From the NCBI GenBank assembly GCA_001443525.1, contig LKPX01000020.1, positions 1 to 52,056 of the forward strand: DNA of 52,056 nt, written 5' to 3'. Position 1 is the stretch's first letter, and each line of letters starts with the position of its first letter. The notes beneath the pieces are model-generated. The model made no database searches. It was given only the letters and a program-made list of their open reading frames with translations, and was not told where the DNA came from. The translations under genes and the position numbers were made by a program. Source of the stretch: Desulfobacteraceae bacterium RAAP-1 (GTDB taxonomy: Bacteria; Desulfobacterota; Desulfobacteria; Desulfobacterales; Desulfatirhabdiaceae). Shown here in pieces: positions 1 through 8,259 of this stretch.

Positions 1-160
1 TCCGGATGCTGCGTTGCGCTGCATCCTTCGTCGTTGCGGCGTACCCAAAAGTACGCCTCACTCCTCAGGATTTGCGCGCCTTGCCTGCGAACTTTTTACA
101 AAGCCGTCCGAATTTTGACTTTTTACGAGGGCATCATATTTGATGGCTTCGTAAAAAGTT
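1..160 (+). repeat. Interspersed inverted-repeat element, copy A (left end cut by window)
   Basis: This is the first of five related copies of a roughly 150-bp element. Its core runs from a TTCGTAAAAAGTCCGCATG-like end, through a conserved middle (GCTGCATCCTTCGT, AAGTACGC, CTCAGGATTTGCG), to the inverted end GCGAACTTTTTACAAAGCCG. A further outer arm GACTTTTTACGAGG pairs with the TTCGTAAAAAGT at 148-159. No protein is encoded. It lies just downstream of the persulfide reductase gene and could fold into a terminator-like hairpin. Confidence 0.8.
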
Positions 161-181
161 CAATATCCGCGTGAAGATATC

Positions 182-1882
182 CTACTTTTCACGAGGAAAC
201 GGCCATGATGCGACACCACCTTCCATGACCTTGACATTTTTCCAGCCGTTGTGTTTTAAAACAAGTGCAGCTTCATATCCTCTGAGGGCCACCTGACAGA
301 AGCAAATGATTTCGATGTTTTTATCCTGGGGAAGTTCATGAAGACGGCTGCGAAGCGCCCCCACAGGAATAAGCGTCTCTCCGACGCCAAGACGCATCTG
401 TCTGTATTCACCAGGCTCCCTAACATCCAGAAGAAACGGCTTTTCGTTGTTCGCCAGTTTCTGATGAACATCCATAGAGCTGATGCCTGTCATCCGGCCC
501 TTCATCTTGTTCTGCATGACATGGGCTGTAGCAATACAATGATCAATAGCCAGTGAATACGGCGGAGCATAGGGCAGATCGGCATTGACAATGTCTTCAA
601 CCGACAGGTTCCCTTGAATAGCCATGGACCACTGGGCGATCTGTTTAGCGACATTTCCGGGCCCGACACACTGGGCGCCAAGAATTTTTCCGGTTTTTCT
701 GTCAGCAACCAATTTGGTTACCAGAAGCTTGCCGCCCATAAATCCCGGTTTGTCCAGACTGGCATTGATAACCGTAATGATATCCGGATACTCCAACCGC
801 TTAGCCGTAAATTCGGAAAGCCCGGTCGAACCGGCCGCATAGTCAAAAACCTTGCAGATACCTGTCTGAATCGTTCCGGGAAATGTCACGCAGTTTCCTA
901 AAACCGCATTCTCTCCGGCGACCCTGCCCTGTAAATTGGCCAAATCGCCATATGGCGCAAAAACTTTTTTGCCGGTAAGCCGGTTGACGGATTCCACACA
1001 ATCTCCCACAGCATAAATATCCGGATCCGACGTCTGCATATAGGCATTGACCTCAATACCGCCGGTTGCGCCGATGGTAAGCCCTATATCTCTGGCCAGC
1101 TTCACATTGGGCCGGACACCGATCGCCACCACAGCCAGTTCACAAGGCGACTCCGTTCCATTCCGAAGTTTCACGGCAGTCAGTTTGCCATCTTTACCAA
1201 GAAACGCAGCAACCCCGTTATCGGTAATGACATTCGCCCCCTTGCTTCTGACATGATTCTCCACCAGCTTGGCCAGCTCCCAATCGAGAAACGTCAGAAG
1301 CTGAGGCACCAGTTCGATGATGGTAATTTCAATATCCGCCAATTGAAGTGCTTCACTGGTCTCGACTCCGATCAGTCCACCACCGACAATCACCGCTTTT
1401 TTGACCTCGCCATCATCTCCGATTTTTCTTAAAAAGTCCGCATCCTGCAGCGACTGCAAGGTGGTAATGCCCTCCAGCTCAATTCCCGGAATCGGTGGCA
1501 TCAGAGGCGTAGCGCCGGTGGCGATAATCAACTTGTCATAGGTCATCTCGCCTGTTTCACCTGTTATCGTATTTCTAAAAAACACCATATGCCGATTTTT
1601 ATCCACTGCCGTCACTTCGGTATTCACCCGCGCATCAATGTCTTTAGCATTCTTGAAATAAACCGGATCCCGTGTGATACCTGCAGGATTGCTAAGAAGC
1701 ATATCCCGATTATCGAAAAATCCTCCGACATAATAGGGATATCCACAGGATGCCATGGAAAGCTCTGCATTTTTTTGAAGCATGATCACTTCTGCGTTAC
1801 TGTCGATTCTTCTGGCCTTTGCAGCCGCTTTCGGACCCGCCGCAGATCCTCCCACAACAACGATTTTTTTTCTTTTTTCCAA
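182..1882 (-). CDS. FAD-dependent CoA-disulfide/persulfide reductase with C-terminal rhodanese domain
   Basis: The product is a pyridine-nucleotide disulfide oxidoreductase of the CoA-disulfide reductase/NADH-dependent persulfide reductase group, predicted to reduce CoA or glutathione persulfides and polysulfide in the cytoplasm. The start chosen is TTG, giving 566 residues, because a GGAGG box lies 8 nt upstream; an upstream ATG would add 15 unlikely residues. The dinucleotide-binding loop GGSAAG is at residues 11-16. The single active cysteine of this family is Cys46 in SCGYPYY. A second NAD-binding loop (GGGLIGVE) follows. The last roughly 100 residues form a rhodanese domain with the active loop CQVALR. 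Fusion of these two modules is typical of Npsr-type enzymes. The gene stands alone, divergent from the HTH-EIIA gene. Confidence 0.88.
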   Translation of the reverse strand: MEKRKKIVVVGGSAAGPKAAAKARRIDSNAEVIMLQKNAELSMASCGYPYYVGGFFDNRDMLLSNPAGITRDPVYFKNAKDIDARVNTEVTAVDKNRHMVFFRNTITGETGEMTYDKLIIATGATPLMPPIPGIELEGITTLQSLQDADFLRKIGDDGEVKKAVIVGGGLIGVETSEALQLADIEITIIELVPQLLTFLDWELAKLVENHVRSKGANVITDNGVAAFLGKDGKLTAVKLRNGTESPCELAVVAIGVRPNVKLARDIGLTIGATGGIEVNAYMQTSDPDIYAVGDCVESVNRLTGKKVFAPYGDLANLQGRVAGENAVLGNCVTFPGTIQTGICKVFDYAAGSTGLSEFTAKRLEYPDIITVINASLDKPGFMGGKLLVTKLVADRKTGKILGAQCVGPGNVAKQIAQWSMAIQGNLSVEDIVNADLPYAPPYSLAIDHCIATAHVMQNKMKGRMTGISSMDVHQKLANNEKPFLLDVREPGEYRQMRLGVGETLIPVGALRSRLHELPQDKNIEIICFCQVALRGYEAALVLKHNGWKNVKVMEGGVASWPFPREK

Positions 1883-2086
1883 TGTACCGCCTCCGTATAA
1901 ATTTATTGATACATACGACCCAATCACTAAAACAAATGATATACATGCATGTTACTGTAGAATAACCTGATTATTTTGAATGGCAAGTGCCTGCATCGAA
2001 AACTGTTTTTTTATTCTTGACAATCATGGAAAAAGAGAAGAGAAAGAACAGCTTTGGATTCATTAAAGAAATTATAGAGACTGAAA

Positions 2087-2785
2087 ATGCAATTAAGTGT
2101 CAGAGATGCCGCTGGTATTTTCAATGTTCCTGAAAAAACCGTATTTCAGTGGATCAAACAACGAAATCTTCCGGCGTACAAGATCAATGATCAATACCGG
2201 TTCAACCGGTCAGAACTTCTGGAATGGGCGACAAGCACCCAGACAGACATTACCTCCGATATCATCACGACTCCCAGTGATGAGCGAGAACGCTTGCCAC
2301 GTCTGGATGAAGCGCTGAAAACCGGCGGCGTCAATTATGATGTCCCTGGAACCGATAAATTCTCCGTACTGCAGACTGTGGTTGATCTCATGAGTCTGAC
2401 AGAAGACGTGGACCGCTCATTTCTTCGTCAGGTACTCCTGTCGCGGGAAGCACTTGGCTCGACGGCTATCGGTAATGGCATTGCCATTCCCCATGTACGC
2501 AATCCCATCGTTCTTCATATATCCAGCCCCATGATTTCTTTGTGTTACCTGAAGCATCCGGTGGATTTCGGCGCTCTGGACGGCCGTCCCGTACACATTC
2601 TGTTCACCCTGATCAGCCCGACAGTGCGCACTCACCTGCACCTGCTCTCAAAACTGTCTTTTGCGCTGTCTGATCCAGAATTCAGGTCCGTTATCATGTC
2701 ACAGCGGCCTGCAACGAATATTTTTTCGGAAGCTGCACGCATTGAAGACAAAATTCAGAATTCCATCCATTCTCAGGCATCATGA
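2087..2785 (+). CDS. HTH (excisionase/MerR-like) - PTS EIIA (PtsN-like) fusion regulator
   Basis: This 232-residue protein has two modules. Residues 1-50 form a MerR/excisionase-type helix-turn-helix (VPEKTVFQWIKQRNLPAYK). Residues about 85-225 form a fructose/nitrogen-type EIIA domain with the phospho-accepting histidine in GIAIPHVRNP. It carries no transport subunit, so a regulatory role is likely, as with PtsN. It lies 138 bp upstream of the hyf-like membrane complex genes on the same strand and is a plausible regulator of them. DNA binding and phosphorylation are inferred from the family. The ribosome-binding site is weak. Confidence 0.8.
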   Translation: MQLSVRDAAGIFNVPEKTVFQWIKQRNLPAYKINDQYRFNRSELLEWATSTQTDITSDIITTPSDERERLPRLDEALKTGGVNYDVPGTDKFSVLQTVVDLMSLTEDVDRSFLRQVLLSREALGSTAIGNGIAIPHVRNPIVLHISSPMISLCYLKHPVDFGALDGRPVHILFTLISPTVRTHLHLLSKLSFALSDPEFRSVIMSQRPATNIFSEAARIEDKIQNSIHSQAS

Positions 2786-2923
2786 CCGTGTTTCGAATTA
2801 ACAGATTTCCAAAGCGCATACTCGCATTCACCAGCATTGGTATTGCCCTTCTGGATTCCGTGATAATCCCATATGAAGAGATCGGGCTTTTGAGAGTCCG
2901 GCATCATTACGAAAGCTGATACG

Positions 2924-4906
2924 ATGTTTCTCATTCTGACTGCAATGATAGTCTTGTGCGCCAGCGGGGTTGTATCGCTCTGGTATGGCAAAACGCCTGG
3001 ACATGCCAATGCCATTGGCCCCGCGGGAACGGTTCTGGGATGCCTGATCGGTCTGATACCTGCGGTTGAAGTATTGTGGACAGGCCAGGCAGAAGCGTTT
3101 CGCATGGCGTGGCAGGTCCCGTTCGGATCGTTTCACATTCAACTGGACGCCTTGTCTGCTTTTTTTCTGCTGCCCGTATTGGGGCTTCCGGCGATCGCGG
3201 CTATTTATGGAAAAGCGTATTTAGCCGCATATTCCGGCAAAAAAAATCTGGGCGTTTCCTGGTTTTTCTATACAATTCTGACAGCCAGCATGATGCTGGT
3301 TGTGGTCGCGCGCAATGCCGTGCTGTTTCTGATGGCATGGGAAATCATGTCCGTATCGTCGTTTTTTCTGGTATGCTTTGAAGATGAAAAGGAATCTGTC
3401 CGCAAGGCCGGATGGACATATTTAGTCGCCACCCATATCGGAACCGCCTTTCTGCTGGTGATGTTCGTACTTCTGGCTCACCACGGCCCATCGATGGATT
3501 TCGATCATTTCAGCGCGGCAGGAATGAATGGGGTTTCTATTTCCGGCCTCATATTTCTGCTGGCCATCATCGGCTTTGGCACCAAGGCAGGGTTCATGCC
3601 GTTTCATGTCTGGCTTCCTGAGGCGCACCCGGCGGCTCCCAGCCATGTTTCCGCAGTCATGTCCGGCGTTATGATCAAAACCGGCATCTACGGCATTGTG
3701 CGCATACTGACCTTTCTGGGACATCCTGACCCATGGTGGGGATGGGTATTGACGGGGATCGGTGTGGTGTCAGGCATTCTGGGAGTGCTGTTTGCGCTGG
3801 CGCAGCATGATCTCAAGCGCCTGCTGGCGTATCACAGTGTTGAAAACATCGGCATCATCGCTCTGGGGCTGGGAATGGGAGTGCTGGGAATGGCGCTGAA
3901 CCAGCCCTTGCTGGCGGTTCTGGGTTTTGCTGGAGGGCTGCTGCATGTACTGAACCACGCGATCTTCAAGGGATTGCTGTTTTTAGGCGCAGGTGCGGTG
4001 CTGCATGAAACCGGCGAACGGGATATCGAAAAACTGGGCGGGCTGATGCGGCGTATGCCGTGGACAGGTGCGCTGTTTTTACTGGGCGCTGTCGCCATCT
4101 GCGGACTGCCGCCATTAAACGGGTTTGTCAGTGAGTTCATTATCTACGTAGCCGCCTTCAGTGGGATGGGACTTTCAGGAATCTCTCTTTCCAGTATCGC
4201 TATCATCACGGCGCTGGCGATGATCGGAGGATTGGCTGCGGCCTGTTTCACCAAGGCTTTCGGCGTCGTATTTCTCGGAGAACCGAGGACATCCGCCGTT
4301 ATGCAGGCACACGAGGTTTCTCCGGCGATGCGTTTTTCCATGGTGATTCTGGGAATCAGCTGCATACTGATCGGTTTTTCCGGGCCGGCTGTCATATCCG
4401 TCATGAAATCAGTTGTTGAAACCGTTACCGGATATCAGGGATATGATATCGCCGCACATCTGGCCGTTTCACTGCCCCCTCTTAAACACATATCGGCGGC
4501 GGCCGGGATACTTCTGGCGATACTGGGTGTGCTGATCTGGCTGCGCCAACGGCTGCTTTCACACAGAAATGTGGCCCAGGGCGGCACATGGGACTGTGGA
4601 TACACCCGGCCGAACGCCCGCATGCAGTACACAGCATCCTCCTTTGCACAGCCACTGACAGGCATGTTCGGCTTTTTTCTACAAACCCGGCAGGAGGCCG
4701 CCTTACCGGAAGGCTTTTTCCCTTCACAGAGCCGCCTGCATACGAATACCGAAGATATCTTTACCCGCAACCTGTATCGACCGATTTTTCGCTGCATCGA
4801 ACGCTTTCTCTTGTGGCTGCACTGGATGCAGCAAGGTCAGGTTCAAATCTATATTCTTTATGTGGCGGTAACGCTGCTGCTCCTTCTGATCTGGAACCTG
4901 AGATAA
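2924..4906 (+). CDS. hyfB: HyfB-like proton-conducting antiporter subunit (NuoL/M/N family)
   Basis: This 660-residue polytopic membrane protein is close in length to HyfB/HycC of hydrogenase-4 and formate hydrogenlyase complexes. The family signatures of complex I-like proton channels are visible: the glutamate of WEIMSVSSFF, the lysine of GTKAGFMPFHVWLPEAHPAA, and the following helix with SAVMSGVMIKTGIYG. It probably has 14-16 membrane helices and carries part of the ion-translocating function of the complex encoded by the next genes. Its stop codon overlaps the start of the next gene (TAATG), indicating translational coupling. Confidence 0.88.
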   Translation: MFLILTAMIVLCASGVVSLWYGKTPGHANAIGPAGTVLGCLIGLIPAVEVLWTGQAEAFRMAWQVPFGSFHIQLDALSAFFLLPVLGLPAIAAIYGKAYLAAYSGKKNLGVSWFFYTILTASMMLVVVARNAVLFLMAWEIMSVSSFFLVCFEDEKESVRKAGWTYLVATHIGTAFLLVMFVLLAHHGPSMDFDHFSAAGMNGVSISGLIFLLAIIGFGTKAGFMPFHVWLPEAHPAAPSHVSAVMSGVMIKTGIYGIVRILTFLGHPDPWWGWVLTGIGVVSGILGVLFALAQHDLKRLLAYHSVENIGIIALGLGMGVLGMALNQPLLAVLGFAGGLLHVLNHAIFKGLLFLGAGAVLHETGERDIEKLGGLMRRMPWTGALFLLGAVAICGLPPLNGFVSEFIIYVAAFSGMGLSGISLSSIAIITALAMIGGLAAACFTKAFGVVFLGEPRTSAVMQAHEVSPAMRFSMVILGISCILIGFSGPAVISVMKSVVETVTGYQGYDIAAHLAVSLPPLKHISAAAGILLAILGVLIWLRQRLLSHRNVAQGGTWDCGYTRPNARMQYTASSFAQPLTGMFGFFLQTRQEAALPEGFFPSQSRLHTNTEDIFTRNLYRPIFRCIERFLLWLHWMQQGQVQIYILYVAVTLLLLLIWNLR

Positions 4907-5862
4907 TGACGATGAACATGACATCTTTACTGCACATTCCAACAGCCTTCATCCTGGCTCCGCTGCTTTTAGGCATCATCAACCGCACCAAGGCTTTTTT
5001 TGCAGGCAGAAAGGGACAACCCCTGCTACAAGCGTATTATGATATCGCCAAGCTGCTCCAGAAAAGTGCGGTGTACAGCCGCACCACCAGTTGGGTTTTT
5101 CGCGCCGGCCCTGTCGCGAGTCTTGCCGCCGTAACCACAGCGCTGCTCGTTGTGCCTGTGGGCGGCTCCGCAGCCCCCTTTCATTTTTCAGGAGATTTGA
5201 TCTTTCTGGCCTATCTGCTGGGCGTCGTCCGCTTTTTTACGGTGATTGCCGCGCTGGATACAGGCTCTCCATTCGAGGGAATGGGCGCCAGCCGTGAAGT
5301 GCAGTTTTCTGTTCTGGCGGAACCGGCGCTGCTACTGAGTTTGGCGGCGATGAGTCTGATCGGGAAAATTCCTGCGGCGGACAGCATGTTGTTTCAAGGC
5401 TTCTTTGCATCGCTTTCAGAAATTTACGCACGCCTGACGCTGGCCGCCTGGTCGCATTCCGGAACCGTGCTGCTGCTGGCGGCCAGCGCCATCATGATTG
5501 TTCTGCTGACCGAAAATTCCCGAATTCCGGTGGATGACCCCAACACCCATCTGGAACTGACCATGATTCACGAGGTCATGGTGCTGGATCACAGCGGTCC
5601 GGATTTTGCGATGATTCTCTATGCGGCAGCACTCAAGCTCTGGATATTCTGCGCCCTGCTGGCGGGCGTATTGATGCCGGTTCGCTCCGGAAATTTTCTG
5701 CTGGATACCACCACCATTATTGCGGGCATTTTCATGATAGCCATTGGCATTGGCGTCATTGAATCTATCATGGCGCGGCTGCGTCTTCTGCGGATTCCTC
5801 AGCTGCTTTCCGGAGCCGGCGTTTTTGCTCTGCTGGCAATCGTCCTGGTGTTAAAAAAATGA
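4906..5862 (+). CDS. hyfC: HyfC-like membrane subunit (NuoH family)
   Basis: This 318-residue NuoH/HycD-type subunit anchors the hydrophilic arm to the membrane arm. The start is the ATG overlapping the stop of the preceding gene; a longer in-frame extension would run inside hyfB. Conserved blocks are GMGASREVQFS around the middle and DDPNTHLELTMIHEVMVLD, both diagnostic of the NuoH/HyfC family. After its stop the operon is interrupted by about 200 bp holding a copy of the interspersed repeat before the next subunit gene. Confidence 0.88.
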   Translation: MTMNMTSLLHIPTAFILAPLLLGIINRTKAFFAGRKGQPLLQAYYDIAKLLQKSAVYSRTTSWVFRAGPVASLAAVTTALLVVPVGGSAAPFHFSGDLIFLAYLLGVVRFFTVIAALDTGSPFEGMGASREVQFSVLAEPALLLSLAAMSLIGKIPAADSMLFQGFFASLSEIYARLTLAAWSHSGTVLLLAASAIMIVLLTENSRIPVDDPNTHLELTMIHEVMVLDHSGPDFAMILYAAALKLWIFCALLAGVLMPVRSGNFLLDTTTIIAGIFMIAIGIGVIESIMARLRLLRIPQLLSGAGVFALLAIVLVLKK

Positions 5863-5865
5863 TGG

Positions 5866-6062
5866 CAACGCAGCATGCGGACTTTTTACGAAGTCGTCAA
5901 ATCTGATACCCTCGTAAAAAGTCGAATTTCGGACGGCTTTGTAAAATGTTCGCAGGCAAGGCGTGCAAGTCCTGAGGAATGAAGCGTACTTGTCGTACGC
6001 TGCAATGACGAAGGATGCAGCACAACGCAGCATGCGGACTTTTTACGAAGTCGTCAAATCTG
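5866..6062 (-). repeat. Interspersed inverted-repeat element, copy B, inserted between hyfC and hyfE
   Basis: This copy is the reverse orientation of copies A, C and E and sits inside the hyf-like operon. A 40-bp perfect direct repeat flanks it (5866-5905 and 6023-6062; begins CAACGCAGCATGCGGACTTT and ends GTCAAATCTG). The left and right arms ACTTTTTACGAAG and CTCGTAAAAAGTC can pair. The direct repeat suggests insertion into, or recombination with, a related copy. It could change the expression of downstream subunits, but no terminator with a clean T-run is clear. Confidence 0.8.
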
Positions 6063-6082
6063 TCGAGGAATCATGAGGCGAT

Positions 6083-6727
6083 ATGGAATTATGGATTGAC
6101 ATACTGATCGTACTGCTCATTCTGACCAATCTGAAACTGATGGGGTCGAGCCGCCTGAGCGCCTGCATCCGAGTGGTAGCGCTCCAGGGAATACTTTTGG
6201 GCATTTTGCCGCTGATAGCAGGACATGGACAGATTCCCTTCCGAGTCATGCTGCTTTCCGCTATCACCATTGCTGTTAAAGGAATGGTATTTCCCTGGCT
6301 GCTCCTGCGTGCACTGCGGACCTCCAATGCACGCAGAGAAATGGAGCCGTTTATCGGATACTCTACGTCCATGCTGCTCAGTGTCGGACTGATCGGTCTT
6401 GCAATCTGGATGGGCGGCAGGCTGCCGCTGCCTGTTCCGCTGAAATCGCCGCTTGTGGTGCCGCTGGCTCTTTTTACCATCATGACCGGACTGCTGGCAA
6501 TTATCAGCCGCCGCAAAGCCATCACTCAGGTACTGGGATATCTGGTCATGGAAAACGGCATTTATGCGTTCGGCCTGACACTGGCCCAGAAAGAACCCAT
6601 GCTGATCGAACTGGGAACCCTGCTGGATGTTTTCATGGCCGTTTTTGTGATGGGCATCACTATTTTTCATATCAATCGTGAATTCGATCATATCGATACG
6701 GATTTACTGACAACGCTGAGAGACTGA
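6083..6727 (+). CDS. hyfE: HyfE-like membrane subunit
   Basis: This 214-residue hydrophobic protein matches HyfE in length (about 216) and in position between HyfC and HyfF. The first half holds several transmembrane helices and resembles NuoK. The C-terminal half contains GYLVMENGIYAFGLTLA and ends with a soluble tail rich in D and H. HycFHL complexes lack this subunit, so its presence points to a hydrogenase-4-like or related complex. A GAGGCG box lies 4 nt before the ATG. The gene follows the repeat copy and precedes hyfF by 1 nt. Confidence 0.83.
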   Translation: MELWIDILIVLLILTNLKLMGSSRLSACIRVVALQGILLGILPLIAGHGQIPFRVMLLSAITIAVKGMVFPWLLLRALRTSNARREMEPFIGYSTSMLLSVGLIGLAIWMGGRLPLPVPLKSPLVVPLALFTIMTGLLAIISRRKAITQVLGYLVMENGIYAFGLTLAQKEPMLIELGTLLDVFMAVFVMGITIFHINREFDHIDTDLLTTLRD

Positions 6728-6728
6728 T

Positions 6729-8234
6729 ATGATTCTGACACTGATTCTGCTCCCCGTTGTTGCCGCTATAGCCATGCTGGGGATACGGCCCGCGGCCGTT
6801 CGGCGCTGCCTGTTGATCGTCGTTGCTGCTGCTCATGCCATTCTTACCGCCTGCGCGTGGGTAAACTTGCCTGCGCCCGCCCTGGATGGCTGGTTGCTCC
6901 TGGATGCGCCGGGACTGCTGTTTTTAGGCATCACCAGCGCATTGTTTCTGGTGGTATCCCTCTATGCCCTGGGATATCTAAGCCGCGAAGACTGGGGAAA
7001 ACGGCAGGATTTTGAAGAAGGCTTTCTTTTCACCAATTCCAGAGAATCCGTTTTTCTCTGCTGTCTGCTGCTGTTTCTGGGAATGATGACACTGGTGACG
7101 GTCAGTCAGCATTTCGGGCTTATCTGGGTGGCCGTGGAAGCCACCACGCTCACCAGTGCGCCGCTGATCTATTTTCACAGGCACCGCCGTTCCCTTGAAG
7201 CCACCTGGAAATATATCATGATCTGCTCCGTCGGCATTGCGCTGGCGCTCCTGGGAAATTTTTTTCTGGCCGTCGCCTCCACACTGAGCGAAAACAATCA
7301 TGTGCCCATGCTCGTATCGAATCTGATCCAGAGCGCTCCACAACTTCATATTCTCTGGCTGAAAGCGGCGTTTCTGTTTTTGCTGGTCGGGTATGGCACC
7401 AAACTGGGGCTGGCTCCCATGCACACCTGGCTTCCGGATGCACACAGCGAATCGCCGTCGGTGATTTCAGCGCTGCTGTCCGGAGCGCTTCTTAACTGCG
7501 CGTTTCTGGCCATTCTAAGAGTACAACAGGTGTGCGTCGCTGCCGGACAGGGCGCCTTCGGACAGGACCTGATGGTGGGATTCGGACTTTTTTCCATGCT
7601 GATCGCTGCGGCCTTTATATTGCGGCAGGCGGATTTCAAACGAATGCTGGCCTATTCGAGCGTCGAACATGTCGGAATTCTGTCTTTGGGTGTGGGAATT
7701 GGCGCCGGCGCAGGATACGGCGCCATGCTGCACGCCGTCAATCACTCCTTCACCAAAGGCATGCTTTTTCTGGTTGCCGGCAACATTCTGGCCGCATATC
7801 ACAACAAATCCACACGGGATATTAAAGGCGTCCTGACAGTTCTGCCCATCTCCGGCATACTGTGGGTCGCTGGTTTTCTGGCCATCATCGGCTCTCCGCC
7901 TTTTGGCATTTTCCTGAGTGAACTGACCATCCTCAAGGCCGCCCTCGATCAGGGGCAGTTTGTTGTGGCTATCTGCTATCTGCTGCTGCTGAGTATCATT
8001 TTTATCGGAATGGCTACTATTGTGTTTCAGATGTCTCAGGGGCGGCCTGCAGGCCTGCCTGCAGAAGCAGCAACAAACCCTGATTCATCCTCATTTCTGA
8101 TTGGGGGAGAATCCGCACTGGCGGTTATCCCCCCCATGATATTGTGCGCCGTGATACTGATACTGGGCGTATATATTCCACTGCCGTTACAGCACGTACT
8201 GAAACAGGCCGCCGTGACCATCGGCGCCTATTGA
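6729..8234 (+). CDS. hyfF: HyfF-like proton-conducting antiporter subunit
   Basis: This 501-residue NuoL/M/N-family subunit is the second antiporter-like subunit of the complex. The conserved proton-path segments are WVAVEATTLTSAP (glutamate) and GTKLGLAPMHTWLPDAHS (lysine), followed by a helix with SVISALLSGALL. The string LEATWKYIMICSVGIALAL is typical of HyfF rather than of HyfB. It follows hyfE by 1 nt, so the two are probably co-translated. Two antiporter-like subunits are expected for hydrogenase-4-type and Ehr-type complexes. Confidence 0.87.
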   Translation: MILTLILLPVVAAIAMLGIRPAAVRRCLLIVVAAAHAILTACAWVNLPAPALDGWLLLDAPGLLFLGITSALFLVVSLYALGYLSREDWGKRQDFEEGFLFTNSRESVFLCCLLLFLGMMTLVTVSQHFGLIWVAVEATTLTSAPLIYFHRHRRSLEATWKYIMICSVGIALALLGNFFLAVASTLSENNHVPMLVSNLIQSAPQLHILWLKAAFLFLLVGYGTKLGLAPMHTWLPDAHSESPSVISALLSGALLNCAFLAILRVQQVCVAAGQGAFGQDLMVGFGLFSMLIAAAFILRQADFKRMLAYSSVEHVGILSLGVGIGAGAGYGAMLHAVNHSFTKGMLFLVAGNILAAYHNKSTRDIKGVLTVLPISGILWVAGFLAIIGSPPFGIFLSELTILKAALDQGQFVVAICYLLLLSIIFIGMATIVFQMSQGRPAGLPAEAATNPDSSSFLIGGESALAVIPPMILCAVILILGVYIPLPLQHVLKQAAVTIGAY

Positions 8235-8259
8235 TGGAATTGAGGAGCGTTTATTTCAT

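Noticed and set aside
1990-2006. Possible sigma-54 element TGGCAAGTGCCTGCA before the HTH-EIIA gene
   Set aside because: GG and GC are 9, not 10, nt apart, which is not tolerated by sigma-54.
4588-4905. N-terminal extension of the HyfC-like gene within hyfB
   Set aside because: It overlaps a conserved gene in another frame; the TAATG overlap gives the natural start.
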